Source: Bacteroidales bacterium (GTDB lineage: Bacteria; Bacteroidota; Bacteroidia; Bacteroidales; F082). Taken from it: a stretch of 64,000 nucleotides of DNA. Below are positions 34,989-43,870 of the stretch, in pieces (position 1 is the stretch's first letter; each line of letters begins with the position of its first letter). The position numbers were made by a program, and so were the translations under genes. Below the pieces are notes generated by a model, which was given only the letters and a program-made list of their open reading frames with translations, was not told the DNA's origin and searched no databases. The stretch covers positions 1-64,000 of the forward strand of contig JAFYNK010000089.1 in assembly GCA_017548125.1 (NCBI GenBank), in the 5' to 3' direction.

Positions 34989-36070
34989 CATTCTTTAATA
35001 ATCGATAATATTTGACCGCTATTCGTATCAAATGTTAATTTCGTCTTGTTGATTGGAACTAAAATGATGTTTCCTAACTGGCTTATCTTCACTCTGTTTT
35101 CGTATATTTTCTTTTCTCCCAACATAATATTCATTGTGGCATTAGCTGGTGTCCTGTAAAATAACTTGTTGTTATATTTGTTATTTTCAATGTCATCTTT
35201 TGATAATTTATTGATATTAGAACTGATAGCTATGTCGGAGAAATTAATTTTTACAGACTCCCCTGCTTTGTTGTTAAATCCTTCTGTTTCAGAGAATTTT
35301 GCTATTACAATTGAATTTTTGCCTTCTTCTGGAATTACATAGAACGATTGTGTAAAAGTTTCTTTTGCTGACTTGCCTAAAAACATACTTAAGTACTCAT
35401 TTTCCAGCTCTTTAATCTGTTCAACCATGTAATTTATAGTGTTACCATAGTTAACTTCTTGATAGCCTGTTATTAAGTCGAAATATGAAACTCTTATTTT
35501 TTTGATTTCTTCTATAACAGAAAGCGCAATTTCATGTTCGGTTAATTTGACGTTATTATCATCGTCATCGTCTTCATTGATTGGAATGTAATAAAAATCA
35601 GAGAGTTGTTCGTTAATTGGAAGCTCGTTCTTGATGAAAACATTTTCTTTACTGTCTGTTGTATTGAATGATTGTCCAAACGATTCAATGACGCCTTCTG
35701 AATTTAAATCTAAGTTAATGCTAATACTTTCTTTGCTTTTTTCATCAATGACTGTTGAAATAAAGAAAACCATATTAGGATCAGCTTCTGTTAAAGTGCT
35801 GACATCTACTTTTTTAATGGCATAAGTGGTTTTGTTTTCCTTGATGTAGTTGTCGGTATTTAACATTTCTTTTGCATAAGAATAGTATTTTCCTTTTACC
35901 TCTTGTGTTTTTTCAATAGTGAAATCCACTTTTATTATGTTGCGTGGTAAATGATAATAGAAACCATCAGTTTCTTTGTTGTTTACATTTTTTGCGTAAT
36001 TTGTAACATATTGAGCATTAGCTTTAAAGCCTGCAACAATAATAACTAAAAACAGTAATAATTTTTTCAT
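34988..36070 (-). CDS. DUF4831 family secreted protein
   Basis: 360 residues. The signal peptide is residues 1-19 (FKANAQ). The N-terminal FYYHLPRNIIKVDFTIEKTQEVKGKYYSYAKEML block is typical of DUF4831, a Bacteroidota periplasmic family without a known role. The rest alternates strands and a coiled helix with no catalytic motif. Ten bases separate its ATG from the stop of the sodium symporter gene, so it is in an operon with that transporter and the heptose genes. Confidence 0.75.
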   Translation of the reverse strand: MKKLLLFLVIIVAGFKANAQYVTNYAKNVNNKETDGFYYHLPRNIIKVDFTIEKTQEVKGKYYSYAKEMLNTDNYIKENKTTYAIKKVDVSTLTEADPNMVFFISTVIDEKSKESISINLDLNSEGVIESFGQSFNTTDSKENVFIKNELPINEQLSDFYYIPINEDDDDDNNVKLTEHEIALSVIEEIKKIRVSYFDLITGYQEVNYGNTINYMVEQIKELENEYLSMFLGKSAKETFTQSFYVIPEEGKNSIVIAKFSETEGFNNKAGESVKINFSDIAISSNINKLSKDDIENNKYNNKLFYRTPANATMNIMLGEKKIYENRVKISQLGNIILVPINKTKLTFDTNSGQILSIIKE

Positions 36071-36079
36071 TTTATAATT

Positions 36080-37552
36080 TTATTTGACAATTTCTTTTTT
36101 GCTTATTAATAAAAGAGCTGTAAATGTTAAAAATCCATTGACAATCAATATCTCAAATCCAAATTGATAGCCAAAGAATATATCTTTTGAATAAAGATTC
36201 AAGATGTAACTTATTATAGGTGAACTTAAAGCGATAATAGGTACGTATTTGTCATTAGGCTTTCTGTTTTTAACAAAAAGTCCGAATGTGAAAAGTCCTA
36301 ACAACGGACCATAAGTATAGCCTGCAATTTCAAATATTTTATCTATTAGTGATTCATTATGAAATGGTCTGAACATTATTATCACAAGTAGATACAAAAA
36401 GGCGAATCCGATGTGAATGTATTTTCTGTATCTGATTTTTTGTTCTTCAGATATTTTGTTGTTTTTATCAAAATGTAAGAAGTCGAAGCAAAGTGTTGTG
36501 GTCAAAGCTGTTAGAGTTCCGTCAGCGCTTGAGTAACCAGCAGCGATTAAGCCGAGCATAAATATGATGCTGGTGAGTTTGTCAAGCGAAAATGCTACTG
36601 TAGGGAAAATTTTATCGTTAACCACTACTCCATTTGCATTTGTTGGCAGATGTAATCCTGTTTCTTGTGCGTAATAAATCAATGCAGCACCGAGCGACAT
36701 GAATAAAATATTCACTATTACAAAGAAAAAACTTGATGTGAGGACATTTTTTTGCGCATCTTTCAACGATTTGCAAGTAAGATTTTTCTGCATCATATCT
36801 TGATCTAAACCAGTCATTGTTATGGTTATGAATGCTCCACTAAGTATTTGTTTAACAAAGAACTTGCTGTGTGACCAATCAGTCTCAAACAGTTTTGTAA
36901 AGCCTCTTTCTGTAGAAATCGACATTAGTTCAGCGTATGAAATATTAAGTTTTTTAAGGATAATCACAACCGTCATCGCCGCAGCAAGGATAAGGAAAGT
37001 CGTTTGTAATGTGTCGGTCCACACTACAGTCTTAATTCCACCTTTAAAAGTGTAAACTAATATTATCACAATAAAAATCACAGCTGGAACCCAGAACGGA
37101 ATACCCCATGCTTTAAAGACGAATTCATATAATACAAAGACAACCAAATACATGCGTATTGCAGAACCGACTAATCTTGATATTATGAATAATAATGCTC
37201 CTGTCTTTTCAGATGACTTGCCGAATTTTATTTCTAAATATGAGTATATTGAAGTTAGGTTCAGTTTATAATATAAAGGTAGAAGCATGAATGCAATAAC
37301 TGCATAACCAATGATATAGCCCAAGACAATTCCGAAATATGTGAATTGTCCGGAATAAACTCCTCCTGGGACTGACATAAATGTCACTCCTGATAATGAG
37401 GCTCCTATCATTCCGTAAGCGACAACAAACCAAGGTGATTTTCTGTTGCCTGTGAAAAATGTGTTGTTGCTGGTTTTTCTTGATGTAAAATGCGCAACTA
37501 ATAATATTAATAAAGTGTATGCAACAAAAACTACAAGTATGAGATTTTCCAT
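36080..37552 (-). CDS. Sodium:solute symporter (SSS family)
   Basis: 490 residues with 13 membrane segments, normal for SSS. The SSS core is seen in GMIGASLSGVTFMSVPGGVYSGQFTY (sodium-binding helix 1, unwound Gly/Ser stretch) and GYSSADGTLTALTTTLCFDF (helix 8 Ser/Thr sodium site). Substrates in the family are sugars, sialic acid, proline or inositol; none can be assigned here. It lies four bases before the gmhB-like stop on the same strand. Confidence 0.8.
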   Translation of the reverse strand: MENLILVVFVAYTLLILLVAHFTSRKTSNNTFFTGNRKSPWFVVAYGMIGASLSGVTFMSVPGGVYSGQFTYFGIVLGYIIGYAVIAFMLLPLYYKLNLTSIYSYLEIKFGKSSEKTGALLFIISRLVGSAIRMYLVVFVLYEFVFKAWGIPFWVPAVIFIVIILVYTFKGGIKTVVWTDTLQTTFLILAAAMTVVIILKKLNISYAELMSISTERGFTKLFETDWSHSKFFVKQILSGAFITITMTGLDQDMMQKNLTCKSLKDAQKNVLTSSFFFVIVNILFMSLGAALIYYAQETGLHLPTNANGVVVNDKIFPTVAFSLDKLTSIIFMLGLIAAGYSSADGTLTALTTTLCFDFLHFDKNNKISEEQKIRYRKYIHIGFAFLYLLVIIMFRPFHNESLIDKIFEIAGYTYGPLLGLFTFGLFVKNRKPNDKYVPIIALSSPIISYILNLYSKDIFFGYQFGFEILIVNGFLTFTALLLISKKEIVK

Positions 37553-37555
37553 ATT

Positions 37556-38092
37556 TTATAACATTTTTGCAAAATCATAAAGAGATTCATATCTTGAATC
37601 TGGATTGAGTTTCAGTTCGTTATCTCCTACAAAAACAGTTTTCATTCCAGCATTCATTCCAAATTCCACATCGGAATTCATGTCGCCGACCATTATAGAT
37701 TTAGACAAGTCAATTTCAGGAAAATCATTTTTTGCAAACAAAGCCATTTTAGGACTAGGTTTTCTATAATTGTCAGCAACAGTTTTTAACTGAGGGCAAA
37801 AATAAACTTTGTCAACTTTTCCGCCTTGATTTTCAATCTGTTGAATCATGTGTTTATGAACTGTTTCAACATCTTCCATTGTCATTATTCCTTTGCCTAC
37901 GCCTTGTTGGTTTGTTACGACTATGATTCTTTTGAATTTATCTTTAAAAATTTTAAAAGCGTCAATAACGTTAGGCAAGAATTCGAACTCTTCTATTTTA
38001 GTTACGTAACCATCTATGATTCTTACGTTTATAACGCCATCGCGATCCAAGAAAAGTGTCCAGTCTTTTTCTATTATGTTTTTCCAATCCAT
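37556..38092 (-). CDS. gmhB: HAD phosphatase, heptose-bisphosphatase-like (GmhB)
   Basis: 178 residues. The HAD motifs are FLDRDGVIN (nucleophile Asp and acid/base Asp), VVTNQQGVGKG and GDMNSDVEFGMNAG. GmhB removes the C7 phosphate of heptose-1,7-bisphosphate in ADP-heptose synthesis. The zinc loop of canonical GmhB (CxH...CxC) is reduced to one Cys (YFCPQLK), so this may be a zinc-free variant or a HisB-N-like enzyme. The position directly after gmhA supports the heptose role. Confidence 0.75.
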   Translation of the reverse strand: MDWKNIIEKDWTLFLDRDGVINVRIIDGYVTKIEEFEFLPNVIDAFKIFKDKFKRIIVVTNQQGVGKGIMTMEDVETVHKHMIQQIENQGGKVDKVYFCPQLKTVADNYRKPSPKMALFAKNDFPEIDLSKSIMVGDMNSDVEFGMNAGMKTVFVGDNELKLNPDSRYESLYDFAKML

Positions 38093-38094
38093 GA

Positions 38095-38667
38095 TTATTT
38101 AGGGAAAATTGTTGATTCAATGATTTCGCAAATAATATGTCCAACCATAATGTGGGCTTCTTGGATTCTTGGAGTGCAAGTACTTGGAACATTGAGTAAT
38201 ACGTCACACATATCAACCATTTTTCCGCCCTTCTTCCCTGTCATTCCAATGACTGTCATTTTTTTTCTTTTAGCAGCTTCTACAGCCTTAATAATATTGT
38301 TTGAATTGCCGGAAGTGCTGATGGCTATAAGTATATCATTTTGGTTTGCAGAAGCTTCTATCATTCTAGAGTATATTTCATCGAAGGAATAATCATTAGC
38401 TACAGCTGTGAGGTAGCTTGTGTTGACGTGCAATGCTTCAGCGTTTAGAGGTTTTCTGTCATAATAGAAGCGTCCGCTCAGTTCTGCTGCGATATGTTGT
38501 GCATCGGCAGCGCTTCCTCCATTGCCGCATAAATGAATCTTGCCACCTTTCTGTAAAGAATCGATACACAAAAAAGCCGCATTTTCGATCTTTTTTAGAA
38601 AAACGCTATCTGTTAAGATATCTTCTTTTACTTTTATTGAATCTTTAATGATATTTTCGATGGACAT
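38095..38667 (-). CDS. gmhA: Sedoheptulose-7-phosphate isomerase GmhA
   Basis: 190 residues, usual length. The SIS domain shows LCGNGGSAADAQHIAAELSGRF (phosphate and metal site) and AISTSGNSNNIIKAVEAAKRK. The active-site His and Glu fall in AEALHV and the AHIMVGHIICE region. It catalyses the first committed step of heptose synthesis for the LPS core. It is followed by gmhB after two bases, then the symporter and DUF4831 genes. Confidence 0.92.
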   Translation of the reverse strand: MSIENIIKDSIKVKEDILTDSVFLKKIENAAFLCIDSLQKGGKIHLCGNGGSAADAQHIAAELSGRFYYDRKPLNAEALHVNTSYLTAVANDYSFDEIYSRMIEASANQNDILIAISTSGNSNNIIKAVEAAKRKKMTVIGMTGKKGGKMVDMCDVLLNVPSTCTPRIQEAHIMVGHIICEIIESTIFPK

Positions 38668-38774
38668 GTTACTTTTTTTTGCAAAAATAATAAAATTAAA
38701 TCATAAAAATGCGGATATTTGCAAGCATTTTCAAATGAATAAATGTATTTATTTAACAAAATATTTTTTAAGAT

Positions 38775-39143
38775 ATGAAAGGAATTTATACGGTACTTTT
38801 GTTAATTGTTTCAAACATCTTTATGACGTTTGCATGGTATGGTAATTTGAAGTTGTCGGAGATGAAAATCATGACTGATTGGCCTTTGATTCTGATAATT
38901 TTATGCAGTTGGGGCTTGGCATTCTTCGAATATTCATTTATGATTCCAGCAAACAGAATTGGTTCAGAAATAAACGGCGGACCATTTTCGCTGGTCCAGC
39001 TTAAGGTTATCCAAGAGGTTATCTCATTGACTGTCTTTATGATTATCAGTGTCACAATCTTCAAAAACGAGACTTTAAGATGGAATCATCTGATTGGTTT
39101 TGGATTTTTGGTTTTAGCAGTTTATTTTATTTTCAAAAAATAG
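38775..39143 (+). CDS. DMT-family membrane protein (DUF486)
   Basis: 122 residues with four membrane helices. The sequence YGNLKLSEM, AFFEYSFMIPANRIGS and FSLVQLKVIQEVISL is the DUF486 signature. These are small relatives of the drug/metabolite transporters that would work as dimers in the inner membrane. The substrate is unknown. It is transcribed divergently from gmhA, whose ATG is 107 bases away. Confidence 0.85.
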   Translation: MKGIYTVLLLIVSNIFMTFAWYGNLKLSEMKIMTDWPLILIILCSWGLAFFEYSFMIPANRIGSEINGGPFSLVQLKVIQEVISLTVFMIISVTIFKNETLRWNHLIGFGFLVLAVYFIFKK

Positions 39144-39175
39144 TTAAAAACGATTCTTTTATTAAAAAAAAGATA

Positions 39176-39183
39176 TATCTTTG
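39176..39183 (+). promoter_or_regulatory. Promoter box TATCTTTG of the acidic protein gene
   Basis: It matches TAnnTTTG and lies 23 bases before the ATG at 39207. Confidence 0.65.
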
Positions 39184-39206
39184 GAAAAAATAAAAAGTTA
39201 AGAGTT

Positions 39207-39593
39207 ATGAAATTTTACGATATTGATTCTGTGTTTATTTCCGGAAAATATGCCGGTGAAACCTTAGCAGAAGTCTTTGAAAAAGACCCTAAGTACATCA
39301 ACTATTGTCAAGAGAATGATGACGATTTTTATGTATCGCCAGAAGTCATGAAAGAGTTAAGATCACTTGCTCGCGATCATAAGTTGTTAACTCAGGATTT
39401 GGATAAAATGACAGACGATGAGTTGGCTGAATTTATGGAAGAAATGAACGACATCGACGTATTTGATGAAAACAATTTCGATGATGACTTCGACTGGGAT
39501 GCAGAAGATGATATCTTTGCAGAGTTCGAGGACGAATATGACATCGAAGATGAAGATTATAATATTGAAGATTTCGAAGATCAAATGTTTTAA
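39207..39593 (+). CDS. Very acidic protein with ExoX-C-like N-terminus
   Basis: 128 residues. Residues 1-~45 (FISGKYAGETLAEVFEKDPKYINYCQEN) resemble the small domain found at the end of exonuclease-X-like proteins, where GKYKG and WL/YC motifs recur. The second half is almost pure Asp/Glu with aromatic residues (FDDDFDWDAEDDIFAEFEDEYDIEDED in shorter blocks), a strong negative tail that may mimic nucleic acid. There is no signal peptide. The cellular role is unknown. It is a single-gene unit with its own promoter and a shared terminator. Confidence 0.55.
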   Translation: MKFYDIDSVFISGKYAGETLAEVFEKDPKYINYCQENDDDFYVSPEVMKELRSLARDHKLLTQDLDKMTDDELAEFMEEMNDIDVFDENNFDDDFDWDAEDDIFAEFEDEYDIEDEDYNIEDFEDQMF

Positions 39594-39602
39594 ATATGAA
39601 GC

Positions 39603-39634
39603 AAAAAAGAGTCATGAAAATGACTCTTTTTTTT
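39603..39634. terminator. Bidirectional terminator
   Basis: AAAAAAGAGTCA / TGACTCTTTTTT with a 6-base loop lies between the acidic-protein gene and the convergent GT2 gene. Confidence 0.9.
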
Positions 39635-40568
39635 ATATCTTCTCTGCTATTCCGTATTGTTTTTTATTCGCTGAGTTGGTTTGAATCAGTTCTGCTAGAA
39701 AACCTGTCAGGAAGAACTGGCTTCCAATAATCATGCATATCAAAGCCAAATAAAACAAAGGTCTGTCTGTCATTCCATACACTGAGTTGAATATTTTTTG
39801 GAAAGCGAGATAAATGCCCATTATGAAACCTGCGAGGAATAATATAGTTCCGAGTCCTCCGAACAAGTGCATCGGTCTTTTTCCGAATTTAGATATGAAT
39901 GAGATTGTGAGTAAGTCCAAATAACCTCTTACGAATCTGTTCATGCCGAATTTTGTCGTTCCGAATTTTCTCTTTTGATGTTGGACGACTTTTTCTCCTA
40001 TATGACCGAAACCTGCAGCTTTAGCGATGACAGGAATGTAACGGTGCATTTCTCCGTAAACCTCGATGTTTTTCACGACGTCGTTGCGATAAGCTTTCAG
40101 ACCGCAGTTGAAGTCGTTGAGTTTGATTCCCGTCATAAGACGTGTGGTGAAGTTGAAGAATTTTGAAGGTATGTTTTTGGCGAATTTAGAATCGTAACGT
40201 TTTTTCTTCCATCCAGATACGAGGTCGTAGCCTTGGTTCTTTATCATATCGAAGAGACCAGGGATTTCATCTGGGCTGTCTTGAAGGTCGGCGTCCATTG
40301 TAATGACGACGTCTCCTTCTGCTATTTTGAAACCTTCGTTGAGGGCTGGAGATTTGCCGTAATTTCTTCTGAAACGAAGAGCTTTTATGTTTTCGTTGTT
40401 TTTTGATAATTCTTTGATTATATGCCATGAAGAGTCTGTTGAACCATCATCGACGAAGATAATCTCGTATGAGAATTTATTTTCGTTCATGACGCGTCTG
40501 ATCCAAGACTCCAATTCTGGAAGTGATTCTTCTTCGTTGAGAAGCGGTATAACAACTGAAATATCCAT
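39633..40568 (-). CDS. Family 2 glycosyltransferase, polyprenyl-phosphate type
   Basis: 311 residues. The GT-A fold motifs are VIPLLNEEESLPEL, DDGSTDSS and DADLQDSPDEIP (the DxD metal site), with an acceptor loop KRKFGTTKFG. Two C-terminal membrane helices follow (LGTILFLAGFIMGIYLAF, LALICMIIGSQFFLTGFLAEL). Such enzymes (DPM1/ArnC-like) load a sugar onto undecaprenyl phosphate at the inner membrane. The sugar is unknown. The start meets the stop of the DUF4199 gene, so the two form an operon. Confidence 0.85.
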   Translation of the reverse strand: MDISVVIPLLNEEESLPELESWIRRVMNENKFSYEIIFVDDGSTDSSWHIIKELSKNNENIKALRFRRNYGKSPALNEGFKIAEGDVVITMDADLQDSPDEIPGLFDMIKNQGYDLVSGWKKKRYDSKFAKNIPSKFFNFTTRLMTGIKLNDFNCGLKAYRNDVVKNIEVYGEMHRYIPVIAKAAGFGHIGEKVVQHQKRKFGTTKFGMNRFVRGYLDLLTISFISKFGKRPMHLFGGLGTILFLAGFIMGIYLAFQKIFNSVYGMTDRPLFYLALICMIIGSQFFLTGFLAELIQTNSANKKQYGIAEKI

Positions 40569-41044
40569 TATTCTTTTATTTTTCTTTTTGCAAAGATAGC
40601 AATTATCAGTGAGTAAAATAAGGATAAAATAATATTAATGAAAAACATCGATAATGATATGGCGCTTGGCGACATCAGCCGTTGAAGCGTTTCGTTGTCG
40701 ATGTTGTTAAAAAGGTCGATTCTTGATTCTATTATCGAAGAATATGCGAAATATAGAGATATACTTAATATTGACGCTGATAACAGCCCTGTAAGGAAAG
40801 ACATTGAAAAAGCGGCTCCGTATGTGAACTTATTCCAGATGAATTTATGTTTGAAGAATATAAGCGTTATTGTCGAGCCTAGCAGCGGTATGAGATATAT
40901 TAGAGAGAAAACAAATGATTGCTGTACATAGAAGAAACAATATAGAATGAAATAAACTGTTGACGACAATATGCCTGACAAGAGTCCTGCTGATAATATT
41001 GTGAGCCAATATTGTTTTGGTGTGTATGTAGGTTCTATGAGCAT
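40568..41044 (-). CDS. DUF4199 membrane protein
   Basis: 158 residues from the ATG at 41044. A longer frame (to 41092) would run through the SRP RNA terminator and gene, so I reject it. Four membrane helices are visible; the N-terminus (TYTPKQYWLTILSAGLLSGILSSTVYFILY) and GAAFSMSFLTGLLSASILSISLYFAY match DUF4199, a Bacteroidota inner-membrane family without known function that is often next to a GT2 glycosyltransferase. It may help the flipping or membrane placement of the lipid-linked sugar (inference). Confidence 0.75.
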   Translation of the reverse strand: MLIEPTYTPKQYWLTILSAGLLSGILSSTVYFILYCFFYVQQSFVFSLIYLIPLLGSTITLIFFKHKFIWNKFTYGAAFSMSFLTGLLSASILSISLYFAYSSIIESRIDLFNNIDNETLQRLMSPSAISLSMFFINIILSLFYSLIIAIFAKRKIKE

Positions 41045-41062
41045 AAACTGATATAAAAAAAA

Positions 41063-41155
41063 GGTAAGCTTGATATCGCACCGCTCAACCACATACCCTT
41101 GCTACCTTCCGGTCCTGGGGGATTCTGCAGGAGCTGGTCGTATAAGACTTACCCA
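41063..41155 (-). ncRNA. ffs: Signal recognition particle RNA (4.5S type)
   Basis: The minus strand carries the SRP core CAGGACCGGAAGGTAGCA (compare CAGGTCCGGAAGGAAGCA in E. coli) with the GGAA tetraloop and the Ffh-binding bulges. The ends close by GGTAAG (near 41153) with CTTACC (41063-41068). A T-run follows at 41062-41055. The promoter box TATTTTTG lies just upstream (41159-41166). Length is about 93 nt, the small bacterial type without an Alu domain. Confidence 0.9.
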
Positions 41156-41383
41156 CTGCAAAAATACGATTTTTTTTGACAATACAAACAATTTTTAAAT
41201 ATTTTTTTTAAAAGGTTAGAATCATCAGATTTATAATGTTTTAGAATGTAAATGACTCTTGTAAATAGCTTGAATCTGCTCGTGTTTTGTGGATTTATAT
41301 AAATAAAATATCCACGAAATGTCACTAATCTTACACAAAATATTTGTAATAATTAGTGTTTTTTCGTGGATATAATAATTGTT
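41156..41383. other. Spacer between SRP RNA and ribH, with a long nested hairpin
   Basis: The SRP promoter box is at 41159-41166 on the minus strand. 41308-41373 is a nested inverted repeat: ATATCCACGAA / TTCGTGGATAT, inside it CACTAAT / ATTAGTG, and inside that TTAC..CAAA / TTTGTAA. Being just behind ribH (minus strand), it may terminate the rib operon or stabilise its 3' end. No gene is seen. Confidence 0.6.
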
Positions 41384-41845
41384 TTATATTTGTTTCATCA
41401 AGTTAACCATTTCAATAGCTGTTGTGACAGCTTCAAAACCTTTGTTGCCAGCTTTTGAACCAGCTCTCTCGACTGCTTGTTCGATGTTGTCTGTTGTGAG
41501 GACTCCGAAGATGATAGGAACGCCTGTTTGTAATCCAGCAGCAGCAATGCCTTTTGTTGTCTCGTTTGCTACCATGTCGAAGTGAGGTGTAGCGCCACGG
41601 ATAACAGCACCTAAACAAACAACAGCGTCGTATTTCTTTGATTCAGCCAATTTCTTTGCTACCAATGGGATTTCAAAAGCGCCAGGAACCCAAGCGAGGT
41701 CGATGTCTTTTTCATCGCCGCCATGACGTTTGAAAGCGTCTATAGCACCGCCTAATAATTTATTTGTAATGATTTCGTTGAAACGTCCTGCTACGATAGC
41801 AATCTTCTGACCTTCAGCAATTAATTTTCCTTCTAAAATATTCAT
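41384..41845 (-). CDS. ribH: 6,7-dimethyl-8-ribityllumazine synthase
   Basis: 153 residues from the ATG at 41845; ten more upstream codons would translate an intergenic repeat. The motifs are [28 protein letters not shown] and [14 protein letters not shown] (catalytic His), with GKxxxxAxxA-like C-terminus ([19 protein letters not shown]). It condenses the DHBP-derived unit with the pyrimidine to lumazine and forms icosahedral or decameric shells. It is the last gene of the riboflavin operon, 99 bases after ribBA. Confidence 0.95.
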   Translation of the reverse strand: MNILEGKLIAEGQKIAIVAGRFNEIITNKLLGGAIDAFKRHGGDEKDIDLAWVPGAFEIPLVAKKLAESKKYDAVVCLGAVIRGATPHFDMVANETTKGIAAAGLQTGVPIIFGVLTTDNIEQAVERAGSKAGNKGFEAVTTAIEMVNLMKQI

Positions 41846-41860
41846 GTTCGTTATTTTTTT

Positions 41861-41944
41861 GTTAACAGTCAACATTAACAGTCAACAGTCAACGAGTTAT
41901 TATTCTATTTTTTTATAAAACGCCACAGAAGTGACGTCTCTGCA
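41861..41944. repeat. Intergenic repeats between ribBA and ribH
   Basis: 41861-41895 repeats AACAGTCAAC-like words four times; the same words appear at 43897 and 48501. 41921-41942 is a GCCAC-GTGAC type hairpin with GACGTCTC, related to the copies at 17608 and 20720. Confidence 0.65.
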
Positions 41945-43171
41945 TTATTTTTTAGGTGTCTCTTTAACATGGAGCATGTGTCCCATTTTTTTGTATTTGG
42001 TATAGAGATAGAAAGCGTCTTTCTCGTTGCATGTCATCTCTATTGGCTCGCGGCCGACGATTTCAATTCCGTATGCGTTCAGTCCTGTTATTTTCATAGG
42101 ATTGTTTGTCATGACAGTGATTTTAGTGACACCGAGGTCTGATAAAATCGACGCTCCTGTTCCGTAATCTCTGAGGTCAGCGGCAAAACCAAGTGCGATA
42201 TTAGCTTCAACGGTATCCAGTCCTTCATCTTGAAGTTTGTAAGCTTTTAGCTTGTTAATCAAACCGATACCTCTACCCTCTTGTTTAAGATATAATATGA
42301 TGCCTCTGCCCTTTTCTTCTATACGGCGCATTGCTTCATGGAGTTGGTCGCCACAGTCGCAACGTAAAGAGCCAAAAGCGTCGCCGGTGAGACATTCAGA
42401 GTGAACGCGGCACAAAACAGGTTCTTCGCCTGTTACGTCACCTTTAACCAATGCAATATGATGGTCGCCAGTGACTTTGTCGATATAACCGTGAGCGATG
42501 AAGTCGCCATATTTTGTAGGCATCTCTGCTTCGGTGACTTTCTCAACCAACGACTCTGTTCTTCTTCTATATTTTATCAAGTCGGAGATTGATGTTATTT
42601 TAAGGTTGTGTTCTTTGGCAAATTCAAGAAGTTCTGTGGTTCTCATCATTGTTCCGTCTTCGCGCATTATTTCGCAGCAGAGACCACATTCTTTAAGTCC
42701 AGCTATTTTCATGAAATCGACGGTAGCCTCTGTGTGTCCGTCGCGTTTGAAAACACCGCCTTCGCGAGCTTCGAGAGGAAACATGTGGCCAGGACGTCTG
42801 AAGTCCTCTGGCTTGGCATCGTCTTCAACACATTTAATCGCTGTGATTGAACGTTCTACTGCTGAAATGCCTGTTGTTGTTTCAACATGGTCGATTGAAA
42901 CGGTGAAAGCTGTACAATGATTATCAGTGTTTTCTGTAACCATTTGATTGAGCTTTAACTTGTGGGTGAGTTCTTTGCTCATAGGCATGCAAATCAAGCC
43001 TTTGGCGTATGAAGCCATGAAGTTGACGTTTTCTACAGTGGCAAATTCGGCTGCGCAAATCAAATCACCTTCGTTTTCTCTGTCAGGATCATCGATAACG
43101 ATAATCATCTTGCCTTTTCTGAGATCTTCGATAGCTTCTTCAATGGTATTAAATCTGTTGTCTTTTTCCAT
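41945..43171 (-). CDS. ribBA: Bifunctional DHBP synthase / GTP cyclohydrolase II
   Basis: 408 residues. Residues 1-~203 are DHBP synthase ([18 protein letters not shown] acidic loop, [22 protein letters not shown]). The rest is GTP cyclohydrolase II with zinc ligands in [17 protein letters not shown] and the EGRGIGL loop. The two activities supply both branches of riboflavin synthesis from ribulose-5-P and GTP. It is in the middle of the minus-strand rib operon under the FMN riboswitch. Confidence 0.96.
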   Translation of the reverse strand: MEKDNRFNTIEEAIEDLRKGKMIIVIDDPDRENEGDLICAAEFATVENVNFMASYAKGLICMPMSKELTHKLKLNQMVTENTDNHCTAFTVSIDHVETTTGISAVERSITAIKCVEDDAKPEDFRRPGHMFPLEAREGGVFKRDGHTEATVDFMKIAGLKECGLCCEIMREDGTMMRTTELLEFAKEHNLKITSISDLIKYRRRTESLVEKVTEAEMPTKYGDFIAHGYIDKVTGDHHIALVKGDVTGEEPVLCRVHSECLTGDAFGSLRCDCGDQLHEAMRRIEEKGRGIILYLKQEGRGIGLINKLKAYKLQDEGLDTVEANIALGFAADLRDYGTGASILSDLGVTKITVMTNNPMKITGLNAYGIEIVGREPIEMTCNEKDAFYLYTKYKKMGHMLHVKETPKK

Positions 43172-43194
43172 ATTTGTATTTTTAATTATTCTCT

Positions 43195-43854
43195 TTAAAA
43201 ACCGTTAGATTCCAAAAAATCCAAACTTATACCTTTATTAATATTGTTGTCTGACATGTCGGATTGTTTCGAGGCAAAAATTTTCTGTATGTATTTGCCT
43301 ATTACGTCGTTTTCAAGGTTTACGGTCTCGCCTATCTTTTTTGAAGTCAATGTTGTTTCACCTTGGGTGTGTTCTATTATTGAAACAGAAAACGATGTGG
43401 AATCGACATCTGTCACTGTTAATGATATTCCGTCGATAGCTATTGAGCCTTTTTTTATTATAAGTTCCAAGATTGATGGAGTTGTTGAAAACGACATTCT
43501 TATCGCTTTGTCGTCGTTGTATTTTCTTATGATAGTTCCGATTCCGTCGATATGACCTGAAACGATGTGTCCACCGAGGCGTCCGTTAGCAGGAAGGGCG
43601 CGTTCTAGATTTACCAAATCATTAACATTCAGATTTTTGAAATTGGTCATCATCATTGTCTCTGGCATGACGTCAACGGTGAATGAATCCGAATTGAAAG
43701 TTGTGACGGTCAGGCATATTCCATTAGTTGAAATGCTGTCGCCAATATGCATGTCCGACATGATTTTATTGGCAGCAACAGTGAGTTTGATGCTGTTGGC
43801 ATGTCGTACTATCGACTTTATCTTTCCTATTTCTTCAATTATTCCAGTAAACAT
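43195..43854 (-). CDS. ribE: Riboflavin synthase alpha subunit
   Basis: 219 residues from the ATG at 43854, where the conserved [10 protein letters not shown] begins. Thirteen extra upstream codons would run into ribD's repeat-derived tail. Two lumazine-binding barrels are visible (residues ~1-95 and ~96-195), the second with GHIDGIGTI and [15 protein letters not shown]. It dismutates two lumazines to riboflavin. The C-terminus ([22 protein letters not shown]) is a few residues longer than usual. It starts 16 bases after ribD's stop. Confidence 0.93.
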   Translation of the reverse strand: MFTGIIEEIGKIKSIVRHANSIKLTVAANKIMSDMHIGDSISTNGICLTVTTFNSDSFTVDVMPETMMMTNFKNLNVNDLVNLERALPANGRLGGHIVSGHIDGIGTIIRKYNDDKAIRMSFSTTPSILELIIKKGSIAIDGISLTVTDVDSTSFSVSIIEHTQGETTLTSKKIGETVNLENDVIGKYIQKIFASKQSDMSDNNINKGISLDFLESNGF

Positions 43855-43870
43855 ATTATAAGTCTCCGAG

